Shown: positions 7,450 to 17,356 of the stretch, one piece after another
How positions within the stretch are numbered: the stretch's first letter is position 1
How the letters are laid out: every line of letters starts with the position of its first letter
Assembly: GCA_021848065.1 (NCBI GenBank)
Contig: JAJZNA010000032.1
Span: 1 to 35,388 of the forward strand
Length of the DNA stretch: 35,388 bases
Source: Microcaldota archaeon
GTDB lineage: Archaea > Micrarchaeota > Micrarchaeia > Micrarchaeales > CABMGC01
Reading direction: 5' to 3'
Notes under the pieces: model-generated
What the model saw: the letters and a program-made list of their open reading frames with translations, nothing else
Databases searched by the model: none
What the model was told of the DNA's origin: nothing
Program-made: the position numbers and the translations under genes

Positions 7450-8340
7450 TCATGCCTTTCCAAGCAGTGGCCTTAGCCTTCCGTATGCCTCCCTGCCATC
7501 CTTCTTGCCTATCTCTTCCAGCGGCGGTACGGCACACGTGGACTCCCTACCCATCACCGTATTGTAAAACAGATAGTTGTAGTTTGATGGGAACGGCAAA
7601 CTTCCTGCCTTGGACATGATCTCCGTAAGCAGTGACTGCATCTTCCTTGCCTTTTCTACACTGCCCAGCTCGTACATCTTATGCACCTTCTTTGCAAGCC
7701 CTGTGAAATTTGTAGTGCCACATACTCCTCCGCTAGCACCTAGCATGAGTGATGGCAGAAGGAGATTATCCATGCCCTGGAATATTGCAAGCCTATCGGA
7801 AAACCGATTCACGACCTCAGAGAAGAATCCGAAATCCATGCTGCTGTCCTTTATGCCCACTATGTTTTCATGACTCTCTGCAAGAGAACTTATCGTCTCC
7901 ACTCCAAGCGCATTGCCCGTAAGCTGTGGTATATTGTACAGTATCATCGGCCCATCTATCTCTTTGGCTATACTGCCAAAGTATTTCAGCATGGACTCTT
8001 GGCTTACCCTCATGTAATATGGGGTAACTACTACAACCGCATCAGCTCCTAGCTTCAATGCCTTTTTGGATACCACTACTGTCTCAGAGGCTGAGCCTCT
8101 TCCCGTTCCTGGAAGGAATAGCATGCGCTTTTCAACTCGCTCCCTGAATGCCTCAATGACTGACATGTGCATGTCCTTGTCCATCAATGGGAATGCCCCT
8201 GTGGATCCTGAAGGGAAAACGCCGTCAACTCCGGATTTCTCCAGAAAATGTACAAGCGCATCCACAGCTCTCGCATCAACAACCCCGTCTTTTATCGGTG
8301 TAATAACCGGGCACACAATGCCCTTCATAGCCTTTCCCAT
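7450..8340 (-). CDS. kdgA: 2-keto-3-deoxygluconate aldolase (DHDPS/NAL class I)
   Basis: 296 residues with the DHDPS/N-acetylneuraminate lyase fold. GVFPSGSTGAFPLM (around residues 41-53) is the substrate-carboxylate loop. LYNIPQLTGN carries the catalytic Tyr135, and IVGIKDSS the Schiff-base Lys164. TPYYM (107-111) also matches. The family includes archaeal KDG aldolase, which splits 2-keto-3-deoxygluconate into pyruvate and glyceraldehyde. Neighbouring glucose dehydrogenase and gluconate dehydratase make this assignment much likelier than dihydrodipicolinate synthase. Start is ATG 8340 with GTGAT four bases before it; ATG 8328 is an alternative. A TATA-like TAATTATAG lies at 8374-8382. Divergent from the dehydratase operon. 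Confidence 0.88.
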   Translation of the reverse strand: MGKAMKGIVCPVITPIKDGVVDARAVDALVHFLEKSGVDGVFPSGSTGAFPLMDKDMHMSVIEAFRERVEKRMLFLPGTGRGSASETVVVSKKALKLGADAVVVVTPYYMRVSQESMLKYFGSIAKEIDGPMILYNIPQLTGNALGVETISSLAESHENIVGIKDSSMDFGFFSEVVNRFSDRLAIFQGMDNLLLPSLMLGASGGVCGTTNFTGLAKKVHKMYELGSVEKARKMQSLLTEIMSKAGSLPFPSNYNYLFYNTVMGRESTCAVPPLEEIGKKDGREAYGRLRPLLGKA

Positions 8341-8373
8341 CGCATCACATCAAGTCAACATCCTCAGATGCGA

Positions 8374-8382
8374 CTATAATTA
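8374..8382 (-). promoter_or_regulatory. TATA-like box of the KDG aldolase gene
   Basis: TAATTATAG on the minus strand is centred about 38 bases before ATG 8340, in the 121-base divergent region shared with the dehydratase operon. On the plus strand CTTTAATC (8425-8432) is a weaker candidate for the opposite gene. Confidence 0.45.
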
Positions 8383-8461
8383 CACTTTTTGCACGGCAAC
8401 GAATAAAAGGATTCGGAGCCACTTCTTTAATCATGCTATTTATCATGCTGGATGTGGGATT

Positions 8462-9655
8462 ATGCAGACAATAAAAAACATCGAGATATTTGAATTGGGA
8501 GAAAAGGGTTCTGAGAAGTCAAGTCCGTGGAGCTCGACGATACTTATCCTCAGGATCACTGCAAGCGACGGCACTGTGGGGTACGGAGAGGCGCCTACAA
8601 CAATGATGACTCTACCTGTCCTAGAGGCGATGAAGGAAGTGGGGCGGATACTTAAGGGCAGGAGTGTGGAGGAGATCCAGAAGAATTACATGGAGGTGTA
8701 CAAGCATTCATTCTATCTCCCCGTCTCCATGGAAACTACATCCGCGTTAAGTGCATTTGAAATCGCGTCATGGGACATAGTGGGGAAGATGTACGGCATG
8801 CCTGTATACAATGCATTTGGGGGCAAGGTGCGCGACAAGATAAGGGCATACGCAAACGGTTGGTATGACGAGTGCATCACTCCCGAAGATTTCGTTTCCA
8901 AGGCAAGGTACGCCAAGAAGCAGGGCTTCACTGGGGTGAAGTTCGATCCTTTCGGCGATGCGTTTGATTCACTGGACAGAGAGCACGCATCACATGCGCA
9001 TGACATAGTGTCTTCGTTAAGGGAGCATTTCAAGGACATGGATCTGATGATAGAATGCCACGGCAGGTTCAATGCAAACTCTGCGATAAGGGCCGCAAAG
9101 GCTGTCGAGGATTCTGACCCACTTTTTATGGAAGAGCCAGTGCACCCTGACCAGTTCGAGGGCCTTCTCAGGTTCAGGGCCGCCACAAAGGTCACTGTTG
9201 CTCTCGGCGAGCGCGTGCTAAACAACAACCTCTTCACCAACTACCTCACAAATGACGCGGTGGATGTGCTACAGCCTGACATTACAAATTGCGGCGGGCT
9301 CATGCAGGCCAAGAGCATCTCGCAGGCCGCGCAGTCCTTCGGCGCTGAGATGGCATTCCACAATGCATTCGGGCCTGTGCAGACTGCGGCCACGCTTAAT
9401 GTAGGCTCCACAATACCTAACCTGCTCATACAGGAGAGCTTCGAGGCCTTCTGGCCCGACTGGAAGAAGCGGCTAGTAAAGTCTGGCTATTCCCTGGAGG
9501 ACGGCTACTTCAGGCTGAGTGGAAAACCAGGGCTAGGCATAACTATAGACGAGCACATACTGGACGAATATCAGATCGGTGGGATGGAGAGCTTCAATGC
9601 AGATGAGCCTTCATGGACAGTAAAGGGCACATTCAAGCCCTACTCCAGCAGGTGA
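8462..9655 (+). CDS. gad: Gluconate (sugar-acid) dehydratase, enolase superfamily
   Basis: 397 residues from ATG 8462. The tracked 529-residue ORF runs back through the oppositely oriented aldolase gene, so its first 132 codons are spurious. The remaining length matches the archaeal gluconate dehydratase (about 395). Enolase-superfamily landmarks: GVKFDPFG (Lys160), IECHGRFN (Glu198), LFMEEPV (Glu224/225) and ALGERVL (Glu250) as likely Mg2+ ligands, then [13 protein letters not shown] (His300). It dehydrates gluconate (perhaps galactonate) to the 2-keto-3-deoxy acid used by the aldolase next door. First gene of a two-gene operon. Mandelate-racemase-type relatives with other sugar-acid substrates are possible. 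Confidence 0.87.
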   Translation: MQTIKNIEIFELGEKGSEKSSPWSSTILILRITASDGTVGYGEAPTTMMTLPVLEAMKEVGRILKGRSVEEIQKNYMEVYKHSFYLPVSMETTSALSAFEIASWDIVGKMYGMPVYNAFGGKVRDKIRAYANGWYDECITPEDFVSKARYAKKQGFTGVKFDPFGDAFDSLDREHASHAHDIVSSLREHFKDMDLMIECHGRFNANSAIRAAKAVEDSDPLFMEEPVHPDQFEGLLRFRAATKVTVALGERVLNNNLFTNYLTNDAVDVLQPDITNCGGLMQAKSISQAAQSFGAEMAFHNAFGPVQTAATLNVGSTIPNLLIQESFEAFWPDWKKRLVKSGYSLEDGYFRLSGKPGLGITIDEHILDEYQIGGMESFNADEPSWTVKGTFKPYSSR

Positions 9656-9659
9656 TCGT

Positions 9660-11357
9660 ATGGCTGCACCTGCCAAGAAGGCAAAGGCGCGCTCCGAGGA
9701 TGTTTACGGAGGGCCTATGAAGGCCCCAAACCGGGCTTACATGAAGGCCATGGGGCTTTCAGATTCGGATCTTTCAAGACCCATAATTGGTGTTGGCGCG
9801 GCATGGAGCGAAGCAGGTCCCTGCAACCTTCATACGCTTATGCTGGGCAGGAACGCAAAATCAGGAGTAGCTTCAAAAGGCGGCACAGCCAGGCTGTTCA
9901 CTACGCCGCTCGTCATAGACGGTGTTGCCATGGGGTCCGAGGGGATGAAGTACTCCCTGGTAAGCAGGGAGATAATCGCCAATACTGTGGAGATGACGCT
10001 AAATGCCCATGGCTACGATGGTTTTGTAGGAATAACTGGGTGCGACAAGACAACTCCCGGGATGCTTATGGCGATTGCCAGACTCAACATACCTTCGATA
10101 GTGCTGTACGGAGGAACTACTCTCAACGGCAGCCTATTGGGCAAGAGCATAACGATGCAGGATGTATTCGAGGGAATAGGTGCCTACGTAGGAAACAGGA
10201 TGGATGCCAAAAGGCTCAAGGAACTTGAAGACAGTGCGATACCAACTACAGGAACGTGCGCCGGGCTTTACACTGCAAACACGATGGGCATGATGGCAGA
10301 GGTTCTTGGCATGGCCCTGCCAGGGAGCTCATCTCCGCCTGCTGTTGATGGTTTAAAAATAAAATACGCAGAAGAGTCCGGCAAGGCATCCATGCAGCTC
10401 CTGGAGAGCGGCATAAGGCCTAGGGACATACTTACATACGAGGCATTCGAGAATGCCATAACCGCACTCATGGCTACTGGCGGATCTACAAATGTGGTCA
10501 TCCACCTTCTTGCAATCGCATCCGAGGCAGGCGTAAACGTAACCATAGACGACTTCGAAAGGATAAGCAGAAAGGTGCCCGAGATAGCGAACATGAAGCC
10601 TGGGGGCAAGCACACTATGGAAGATCTGAACAATGTCGGAGGAGTGCCTCTGATTATGAAGAGGCTTCTCGATTCCGGCCTTCTTCACGGGAGCGTGCTC
10701 ACAGTCACCGGTAGGACATTGAAGCAGAACATGTCATCGCTGCACCTCAACACCTATCCAAACGATGTGGTCTCTCCAAAGGGCAAGAAGCCTTACCATG
10801 CTCATGGTGGCATAACAATACTCAAGGGAAGCCTTGCTCCAGAAGGTGCGGTGATAAAGGGCGCCGCATCAGAGATAGCGCGCCATGCCGGCCCCGCGCG
10901 TGTCTTCGATTCCGAGGAAGATGCTTTCGATGCCGTGGCGAATGGGGGAATACGAAAGAACGACGTCGTTGTTATACGCTACGAGGGCCCTAGAGGCGGT
11001 CCGGGCATGCGTGAGATGCTGGCAGTAACTGCCGCAATAGTGGGCAGGGACCTTGGCAAGAGCGTAGCTCTTATAACAGACGGTAGATTCTCCGGAGCTA
11101 CACGGGGCATGATGGTGGGGCATGTGACCCCGGAGGCATATGTTGGCGGGCCGTTGGCAGTGGTAAAGGAGGGTGACATGATAGAGATAGATGTGCCGCG
11201 CTGCAGGCTCAACCTTCTAGTGCCTGACAAGGAGATTGCAGCACGCATTAAATCGTGGAAACGTCCAAGGCCCAAGCACTCTTCCGGGCTTCTGGCGCAG
11301 TACTCCTCCCTTGTCTCGGATGCTTCCCACGGGGCAGTCCTAAGGCCTGCCCTGTGA
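9660..11357 (+). CDS. ilvD: IlvD/Edd-family dehydratase
   Basis: 565 residues, full length for the family. The likely iron-sulfur cysteines are all present: [16 protein letters not shown] and [24 protein letters not shown] carries the C-terminal catalytic Ser. Family members dehydrate dihydroxy acids in branched-chain amino acid synthesis or sugar acids; the Sulfolobus member is known to act on both. It starts 4 bases after the enolase-type dehydratase, and no other branched-chain gene is nearby. A sugar-acid role is therefore plausible but unproven. AGGTGAT at 9650-9656 is a strong Shine-Dalgarno that contains the TGA stop of the previous gene, suggesting translational coupling. Confidence 0.9.
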   Translation: MAAPAKKAKARSEDVYGGPMKAPNRAYMKAMGLSDSDLSRPIIGVGAAWSEAGPCNLHTLMLGRNAKSGVASKGGTARLFTTPLVIDGVAMGSEGMKYSLVSREIIANTVEMTLNAHGYDGFVGITGCDKTTPGMLMAIARLNIPSIVLYGGTTLNGSLLGKSITMQDVFEGIGAYVGNRMDAKRLKELEDSAIPTTGTCAGLYTANTMGMMAEVLGMALPGSSSPPAVDGLKIKYAEESGKASMQLLESGIRPRDILTYEAFENAITALMATGGSTNVVIHLLAIASEAGVNVTIDDFERISRKVPEIANMKPGGKHTMEDLNNVGGVPLIMKRLLDSGLLHGSVLTVTGRTLKQNMSSLHLNTYPNDVVSPKGKKPYHAHGGITILKGSLAPEGAVIKGAASEIARHAGPARVFDSEEDAFDAVANGGIRKNDVVVIRYEGPRGGPGMREMLAVTAAIVGRDLGKSVALITDGRFSGATRGMMVGHVTPEAYVGGPLAVVKEGDMIEIDVPRCRLNLLVPDKEIAARIKSWKRPRPKHSSGLLAQYSSLVSDASHGAVLRPAL

Positions 11358-11487
11358 TTCCCACATCCTAGGATACTGTCCACCAATGCCGCCCACTATC
11401 GTCACAGCGTATTGTGTCCAGGTTCTATCCAGGCTCCAAAAGAACTGGCCTGCATGGCTCTGCGCCCGATGCCCCCAATCTTTAGCA
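11358..11487. other. Convergent intergenic gap without a recognised feature
   Basis: 130 bases between the stops of the IlvD-family gene and the XPD helicase gene. I see no tRNA, no clear hairpin with a T tract and no repeat in it. Confidence 0.5.
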
Positions 11488-13326
11488 TCAGCTCCTTTCC
11501 ATAAACTTAGATATCCTGGATATGTAGTCACTATCATCTTCTATCTTCATGAAGTCGGATATTATGGAACGGTACATGCTCCACGAATATCTCTTGTCCA
11601 TGAAGAGTATGAATGCCCTGTCCTCCTCCCCCCTTATCGCCCTTCCGGCTGCCTGGACTGCCTTCATCACGCCGGGTATAAGATATGCATACTCGTTGCC
11701 CTTCATCCCGAACTTCTTGTTCAGGTACTCTACCTTGGCCTGGAGCTCGAGGTTAGGCCTCTCCAACGGTATGCCCACTATTATTATCCCCTTTATTATG
11801 TTGTTGGCATAGTCTATGCCCTCGCTAAGGCTCCCCCCCATTACTGCAAAAAGGAGATTGTCATCGCTCTCCTTGAACTCCTTGATCATCTGCTCTACCT
11901 GCAGGCTCCTCATCTCTTCCCTCTGAATAAACCTGACCTGCCTCTGCATGTGCCTCCTCACCGAGTTTAGCACTCCGAAGCTGGGGAAGAAGACGGCCAC
12001 GTTGCCGCTGACCCTGTCCTTGACCGAGGCGATCCTATCCGCTATGGACCTGAACTGGTCCGGCGTCCTGCTCGTGTACTTGGTCGAGACCTCCTTGTCA
12101 AGCAGGCATATCCTGTTCTCTTTGGGGTATGGCATGGGGTAGCTTGCCGAGTGTGCGTCCTGGAATCCCAGCATCTCCATATGCATCTTCAAGGGCAGAA
12201 GGGTCCCGCTCATGAACACGTTGGCGTACGCCTGCTTCATCGACTCTATCGCCTCTGAAGGGTACAGGCAGGATATCGACAGCTTTATGCCCTTCCCGTA
12301 CCTTGACACTATCACTGCATTGGAGTCATCGAATGATGATAGCGCCCTGAGGAATCTTGCGATGTGCATGAGCGAGGAGCGCTTTGCCTCTGTATTGTTG
12401 ATATACTCCATCGCTGCCTTCTCGAGCTGGTCGCACACCTCTTCAGTGTTGGTTGTCAGCATGCCCGGTATGTCTTTCTTCTCAACAAACGCCTCTCCGG
12501 GTCCGTCCACCTTTACCTTCGCATCGGCCAGCCCGGAAAGAAGATACTCAAGGTAGCCGAGGTCTATGCCGCTGCGTATCGCTGTCAGCTCCTCCGAAGC
12601 GCGCTGTATCGCCTGCGTGCTCAGCGATGTGCTCATGTAAGATGCGGCAATGTTGGAGATGTTGTGCGCCTCGTCCCATATTATTATGGAGTCCTTAAGG
12701 GAGTGCTCTATCTTCTTGAGGAAGGCCTTCATTATGAATGGGTTTAGCATGTGTGCGTAATCTGCTATCACGAAGTTGGCCTCCCGTGCCAGCTTGGCCG
12801 ATATCTCGTACGCGCACACGCCACGGTCAAAGGACTCGCTAAAGAGCTTGTTGTGGCCGCTCATGCCTGCCTCTTCCAATGCGAAGTCAGGCTTCTCCAT
12901 GTCCCTGGAATTCTCATAGAAGCTGCATCTCCTGTTCTTAACCAACTGCTCGCATGACTTGTAGAAGGCCTCGCCTTCCAGCAGGTTTATCTCGGGATTT
13001 ACGCACATGTTCCTCTTCCCGACCACGTCTATGTACTTCACGCCCATGCTGAACTTGCTTCTCAGGCCCTTGAGCACCTCTACGGCTATCCTGTGCTGCG
13101 AGTTCTTGGGGGTAAGGAAGAAGACATCAAGATCGTGCTCCACGGCGTACGTTAGGCATGCCGATATGGACGCATCCGTCTTGCCTACCCCTGTGGGTGC
13201 GTTTATGAAAATGCTCTTCCCCTGGGCGAGTGCTCCGTATATGTCGAGCATCATCCTCTCCTGGCTGCTCCGCGCCTTTGCGAACCTGAATTTGAAGTCC
13301 ACGGTGGGCACTTTAGGGTTATGCAT
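11488..13326 (-). CDS. xpd: XPD/Rad3-type iron-sulfur DNA helicase
   Basis: 612 residues, a superfamily 2 5'-3' helicase. Walker A is NAPTGVGKT (42-50) and Walker B is IIWDEAH (DEAH 218-221). Four cysteines between them (108, 125, 134, 171; NMCVN, SCEQL, RRCSF, GVCAY) match the 4Fe-4S cluster domain of XPD/FancJ/DinG helicases. Motif V/VI is VMGGSLSEGIDY and QAAGRAIRGEED. Archaeal XPD is thought to act in DNA repair or replication-stress handling. A TATA-like AATATTAAT at 13348-13356 lies about 26 bases upstream, so the mRNA is probably leaderless with start ATG 13326. Confidence 0.92.
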   Translation of the reverse strand: MHNPKVPTVDFKFRFAKARSSQERMMLDIYGALAQGKSIFINAPTGVGKTDASISACLTYAVEHDLDVFFLTPKNSQHRIAVEVLKGLRSKFSMGVKYIDVVGKRNMCVNPEINLLEGEAFYKSCEQLVKNRRCSFYENSRDMEKPDFALEEAGMSGHNKLFSESFDRGVCAYEISAKLAREANFVIADYAHMLNPFIMKAFLKKIEHSLKDSIIIWDEAHNISNIAASYMSTSLSTQAIQRASEELTAIRSGIDLGYLEYLLSGLADAKVKVDGPGEAFVEKKDIPGMLTTNTEEVCDQLEKAAMEYINNTEAKRSSLMHIARFLRALSSFDDSNAVIVSRYGKGIKLSISCLYPSEAIESMKQAYANVFMSGTLLPLKMHMEMLGFQDAHSASYPMPYPKENRICLLDKEVSTKYTSRTPDQFRSIADRIASVKDRVSGNVAVFFPSFGVLNSVRRHMQRQVRFIQREEMRSLQVEQMIKEFKESDDNLLFAVMGGSLSEGIDYANNIIKGIIIVGIPLERPNLELQAKVEYLNKKFGMKGNEYAYLIPGVMKAVQAAGRAIRGEEDRAFILFMDKRYSWSMYRSIISDFMKIEDDSDYISRISKFMERS

Positions 13327-13347
13327 GCATTTACTATTGCATCTGGG

Positions 13348-13356
13348 ATTAATATT
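13348..13356 (-). promoter_or_regulatory. TATA-like box of the XPD gene
   Basis: ATTAATATT on the plus strand (AATATTAAT on the minus) is centred about 26 bases before ATG 13326, in the 66-base gap after pheT. Confidence 0.45.
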
Positions 13357-13392
13357 CTATTCCAGAACTAGCGTGCCCTGCGGGGCAGAAGA

Positions 13393-15048
13393 TTACCTTG
13401 CCTTCTGCAGCTTCTCCAGCTCCATCTCGAAGGCAGTGCCAGGCTCCTCTATCCCGAACTCCTTGAGCACCTTGGGGTGCAGCTCTCCGAAGAATCCTGC
13501 GTGAACATCGCCTACCTTTATCTCGGCGCACCTACCTTCTATGAAGCTCGGATGCCTGTAGTGCGATACCGAGTGGGCTATGCCCAGCGCGCCCATCAGC
13601 CCGCCTATCTCTGCTTTTACGTCGTTGAAGTTCCTCTTCGGGTCTATGGTTGCGCCTCCAAGGCTGTACGACTCCGAGGGCATACCCTCCTTGAGCCTGA
13701 ACACCATGTCTATCTCATAGGCGCTCTGCGGCAGCTTGTCATGCGTCGACATGCCGAGATCCTTGAGTATGGACGGAAGAAGCCATGTCCTTAGCATGCT
13801 TATGGCCTCGGTCTTGGGATTCTTGAGCATGACTGCGCTCTCATCTCTCTGAAGGCCTGGCCTGTCGAAGTTGATGTCCTCGTTGGTGAGGTAAGAATTG
13901 GCAAGCTCGCTGAAGCCGAGCCCCACCATCGCCTCCCCCACCTTCCTAGCGAACGATGTCTGCTCCTCCAGCCCTCCCTGCTGCGTGTATGCTATCGGTA
14001 TGGGCCTTATGTAATCGTATCCATAGCCTATCGCTATGTCCTCCACTATATCCTGTTCCCCTATCACATCAAGCCTGTACTCGGGCACCCTGAACCTTAT
14101 GTTCCTGCCTACGAGCGCTGCTTCATACCCCATCTTGTTCGCAAGGGATATGACATTGTTGAATCCTATCTGCACACCTATCTCGCTCTCCATGCGCCTG
14201 AGCGGAACGGATATGTACCTCTCCTGGAGCTCAGGCGTGTACACCTGGTGCGCGCCGTAGTCAACCTTCACCCTTCTTACCCTGCCACCCATGTCCATGA
14301 ATATGGCTGCCATGAGATCTGCTGACTTGTTCACCGCATATTCAGAAGTGCCAGTTATGTCCACGAACATGTTCTTCGTGTTTACAGTTATCTTAGTCCT
14401 TTCGGAGTTGATTATTGGTATGAACGCTATGGTTCCCTCAGAGTCCATGAGCTCGGGGTAGTGGCACACCTTGCCCCTGCGAACTATGCCTGAATAAGCT
14501 TCGCCTTGCTTGGTGGAGTCCAGTATCTCGCTGTAGAGCCTTGCCTCTGTGGACCCAAGGTGCACGAACTTCCCATCAGAGCCGCACCTGTAGGTCAATG
14601 GCGGTTTCATGGCGTCGATGTTGTGCATCCCTATTGCTATCTTCCTCCTATTCCTCCCGTAAGTTCCACAGAACTTCTCAGCGAAGTTTATGAGGTCGAG
14701 AAGCTCAGCTTCGCCTAGGTCAAGTCCCTCTGCCACAACTCCCGCTATGAATGGGAACACCCTCTTCACGCTCGGATGCACCGTGATTGTGAATGCCGGT
14801 TCGGTCTCCTTGGCTATGCTGTAGTTGAAGCTGCTTGATCTGTGCGTGAAGTTCTTTATCGCCCTCGCGAGCCCCACCGCATCGAGAAGGTCGAGCCTGT
14901 TTGGCGTGACCTCCAGCAAAAGCTCCTTGTCGCTGGTGCTCTCTATCTCGAAGCCCAGCTTTGCCGCATGCTCCTTGAGCATCTTCTCGTCAGTGCCTGA
15001 CCCAAGCAGCCTGAATAGGTACTTCTTGTCTATCGTTATTACCGGCAT
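13393..15048 (-). CDS. pheT: Phenylalanyl-tRNA synthetase beta subunit, archaeal type
   Basis: 551 residues, the short archaeal/eukaryal form. The N-terminus MPVITIDKKYLFRLLGSGTD and LLLEVTPNRLDLLDAVGLAR are diagnostic of the B1 domain. EDIAIGYGYDYIRP and GFSELANSYLTNED follow in the B5/catalytic-like domain. It pairs with PheS to form the (alpha-beta)2 enzyme that charges tRNA-Phe. A single base separates its ATG from the pheS stop, so the two are cotranscribed and probably translationally coupled. Confidence 0.95.
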   Translation of the reverse strand: MPVITIDKKYLFRLLGSGTDEKMLKEHAAKLGFEIESTSDKELLLEVTPNRLDLLDAVGLARAIKNFTHRSSSFNYSIAKETEPAFTITVHPSVKRVFPFIAGVVAEGLDLGEAELLDLINFAEKFCGTYGRNRRKIAIGMHNIDAMKPPLTYRCGSDGKFVHLGSTEARLYSEILDSTKQGEAYSGIVRRGKVCHYPELMDSEGTIAFIPIINSERTKITVNTKNMFVDITGTSEYAVNKSADLMAAIFMDMGGRVRRVKVDYGAHQVYTPELQERYISVPLRRMESEIGVQIGFNNVISLANKMGYEAALVGRNIRFRVPEYRLDVIGEQDIVEDIAIGYGYDYIRPIPIAYTQQGGLEEQTSFARKVGEAMVGLGFSELANSYLTNEDINFDRPGLQRDESAVMLKNPKTEAISMLRTWLLPSILKDLGMSTHDKLPQSAYEIDMVFRLKEGMPSESYSLGGATIDPKRNFNDVKAEIGGLMGALGIAHSVSHYRHPSFIEGRCAEIKVGDVHAGFFGELHPKVLKEFGIEEPGTAFEMELEKLQKAR

Positions 15049-15049
15049 G

Positions 15050-16522
15050 TCATACCAACCTCCTCTTCCTCAGCCATCCAATGCCGTTGTTGTAAAGCTC
15101 AGATATGCTGGCAAGGCTCGGGTCCTTAACGAGCAATATCCTCTCAACTCCCGCACCCCATGCGAGCACCGTTAGCCTGTTCCTTCTCACTCCGGTTATC
15201 TCCTCCCTTATGATGCCTCCTCCACCCATCTCTATCCATTCGTCCCTGCCTTTTAGCCTTGCCTGGTATTCTGCCCCGGGCTCCACGAACGGGAAGTAGG
15301 AAGGCTTGAACCTTACTTCCACTCCCATATAGTCATACACTCTTGTGAGTGTGTCAAATAGGTTGGCCATGGTGAGCCCCTTCCCTATTATTATCCCATC
15401 CATCTGGTAGAGGTCTGCGAGATGCTTGTAATCTATGGCCTCGTTCCTGAATACTCTGCCAACCGAGAAGAGCTTAACAGGCAGGCTGTACTGCTCCCTG
15501 TTGTTGGCTATATTGTCTATAACCTTGTACACAAACCTTGCAGACACGCTTGTCATGTGTGTCCTTAGCACCAGCTGGCGTGCCGTGTCCTCGCTCCACT
15601 TGGAATGCCATCCCTTCTCATGCGCCCTCTTTATCTTCTTCACGAATTCCCTGCTTTCCACTTCTGCAGACTCCGGCTTTGAGAGGTAGAACGTATCCTG
15701 CATCTCCCTTGCCGGGTGGTCCTGCGGCACGAAAAGCGAATCGAAGTTCCAGAAGGATGTCTCTATTGCAGGTCCCGAGACCTCCTGGAAGCCCATGCTC
15801 ACATAAGCGTCCTTAACCTGGTCTATTATCCTCTTTATAGGGCTCCTCATCGCAGGGATCCTGCCTTCAACACCCACATTGACGTCATACCTCTTGAATT
15901 CCTTGCCCTTCCACGTCTCTCCAGCAATGACGCCCCTATCTACCTGCTCTATAACATCAGAGTACTCAGGCGCATCGAGCCCCTTTTTGGTTATGCCTAT
16001 CCTGTTTATGTACCTCTCGCTATGCACCGCAACCAGCTTCCTCTTTGAAAGGTTATGCATCTGCTGCCCCAACTGCGCCAGGGCCTTCGAATCGTAATCC
16101 CCCTTAGCAAGCCTTCTAAGCAGCATGCCTTCCGGCACGCCCTCTTCGGCTGCCTTCTTTCCCGCCTCTGTCAATTTCAGCTCTCCTGCATCTATGTGGA
16201 TGAAGCCTCCAGCCTTGGCCCACTGGAGCCCTATCCTGGATTTCTGGTCCTGCAGCCCGGCGGCCTTGATATTCTCCTTGAGCATCCTTCTTAGGAGCTG
16301 CTCTTCCGCCAGCCCATCCTTCACATACTCCTTGCCCTCATCACTGATGTCTATCAATTCCTCCTCGCCGTATTCTATATCCACCATTCCTGACTGCTTG
16401 AGGCTCTCGAGCGCCCATAGGGCCTCATCCCTGCCCAAGCCTGAAGCTGACACTAGCTCGTCAAACCCCATGTGGTTTTTTGCGCGCAATGCTTTGAGCA
16501 CCATGGCTTCGTACTTGTGCAT
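15050..16522 (-). CDS. pheS: Phenylalanyl-tRNA synthetase alpha subunit
   Basis: 490 residues. The N-terminal third contains winged-helix repeats typical of archaeal/eukaryal PheS (for example YEAMVLKALRAKNHMGFDELV). The class II catalytic core shows VFRNEAIDYKHLADLYQMDG (motif 2) and LAWGAGVERILLVKDPS (motif 3), plus the Phe-pocket region EMGGGGIIREEITG. It catalyses phenylalanine activation and transfer to tRNA-Phe together with PheT. It lies 15 bases after the upstream membrane-protein gene and so probably belongs to a three-gene operon. Confidence 0.95.
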   Translation of the reverse strand: MHKYEAMVLKALRAKNHMGFDELVSASGLGRDEALWALESLKQSGMVDIEYGEEELIDISDEGKEYVKDGLAEEQLLRRMLKENIKAAGLQDQKSRIGLQWAKAGGFIHIDAGELKLTEAGKKAAEEGVPEGMLLRRLAKGDYDSKALAQLGQQMHNLSKRKLVAVHSERYINRIGITKKGLDAPEYSDVIEQVDRGVIAGETWKGKEFKRYDVNVGVEGRIPAMRSPIKRIIDQVKDAYVSMGFQEVSGPAIETSFWNFDSLFVPQDHPAREMQDTFYLSKPESAEVESREFVKKIKRAHEKGWHSKWSEDTARQLVLRTHMTSVSARFVYKVIDNIANNREQYSLPVKLFSVGRVFRNEAIDYKHLADLYQMDGIIIGKGLTMANLFDTLTRVYDYMGVEVRFKPSYFPFVEPGAEYQARLKGRDEWIEMGGGGIIREEITGVRRNRLTVLAWGAGVERILLVKDPSLASISELYNNGIGWLRKRRLV

Positions 16523-16537
16523 TCAAACTACACCGTA

Positions 16538-17323
16538 TCAGGCGAAGACTTTAACGTATACGTAAACTGATGTCACACTTAAAAGTATTATGATAAGCAG
16601 GTATATCTGCTGCGTGTAACCCTTGTACATAGAATTGAAGTATGACACTACCTCCTCCTGCAATGACTGGGTCACCAGGTATGAGAACTTAAACTTTGTG
16701 AGAGGCTCGCCCTCGTACCATGAGAATGCTGTGACATTGTTGTAAGTTCCCAGGAAGCTTGGTGGCGGAAAGTCAGGGGCCGGATAGACTGCCACGAGCT
16801 CAGTCCCTCGCGGTATTAGTATGTTGAATCTTGCGTTCTGCGGCAGGGATTCTCCTCCTGGCGCGTGCTGGAAGTTCAGTGCCGCGCTGTCCACCATGTA
16901 CTCGAACTTGCGTGGCCCAACATTCATCACTGAGGTTATATTGTGTGCCACATAGCTCATGGTCAGGCGCGCCTCAGCAGTCCTGCTGTTGCTGTAGAGC
17001 AGCGGGCCCGGAAGCAGCGTGAAGTTGCTTATGCTGGAATCTGGGTTCACTATGTGCTGTATTAGGAGATTTGTGTGCAGCACTGCCGCCCACTCACTGA
17101 GGGTCAGGTTCAGTGCCTGCCTGTCTTGGAGGTACTGTGCCACCGAAGAGTTGGACATGTTTATCGTGAGCGTCTCAACCACCCTGGCAGATGTCGACGT
17201 GTTAAGCACCACTGTTGTATTCAGGTACGTCACGTTCATGTATGCTGATGATATGCCAGAAAGGAATAGGACGAGCGCTGCGCTAAACAGTAACTGTGCC
17301 ATCCTCATAGAACCATTCTTCAC
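16538..17323 (-). CDS. Surface protein with signal peptide and C-terminal membrane anchor, unknown function
   Basis: 261 residues, family not recognised. An N-terminal signal peptide (MAQLLFSAALVLFLSGISSAY) leads to an extracellular region rich in N-glycosylation sequons (NVT, NTT, NTS, NMS, NLT, NIT among others). A single C-terminal helix (YLLIIILLSVTSVYVYVKVF) would leave almost nothing in the cytoplasm. No catalytic motif is seen. The ATG at 17323 is favoured by a TATA box about 29 bases upstream; ATG 17308 (MAQLL minus two) is an alternative. It precedes pheS by 15 bases, an odd partnership that probably reflects genome compaction. Confidence 0.75.
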   Translation of the reverse strand: MKNGSMRMAQLLFSAALVLFLSGISSAYMNVTYLNTTVVLNTSTSARVVETLTINMSNSSVAQYLQDRQALNLTLSEWAAVLHTNLLIQHIVNPDSSISNFTLLPGPLLYSNSRTAEARLTMSYVAHNITSVMNVGPRKFEYMVDSAALNFQHAPGGESLPQNARFNILIPRGTELVAVYPAPDFPPPSFLGTYNNVTAFSWYEGEPLTKFKFSYLVTQSLQEEVVSYFNSMYKGYTQQIYLLIIILLSVTSVYVYVKVFA

Positions 17324-17347
17324 AATACACTAATACCCCATTACGCT

Positions 17348-17356
17348 AATTTAAAC
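17348..17356 (-). promoter_or_regulatory. TATA box of the surface protein-pheS-pheT operon
   Basis: GTTTAAATT on the minus strand is centred 29 bases before ATG 17323, as expected for a leaderless archaeal transcript. Confidence 0.55.

Noticed and set aside
8066-8461. N-terminal extension of the tracked 529-residue dehydratase ORF
   Set aside because: It is antisense to the KDG aldolase gene, has no family similarity, and the family N-terminus starts at 8462.
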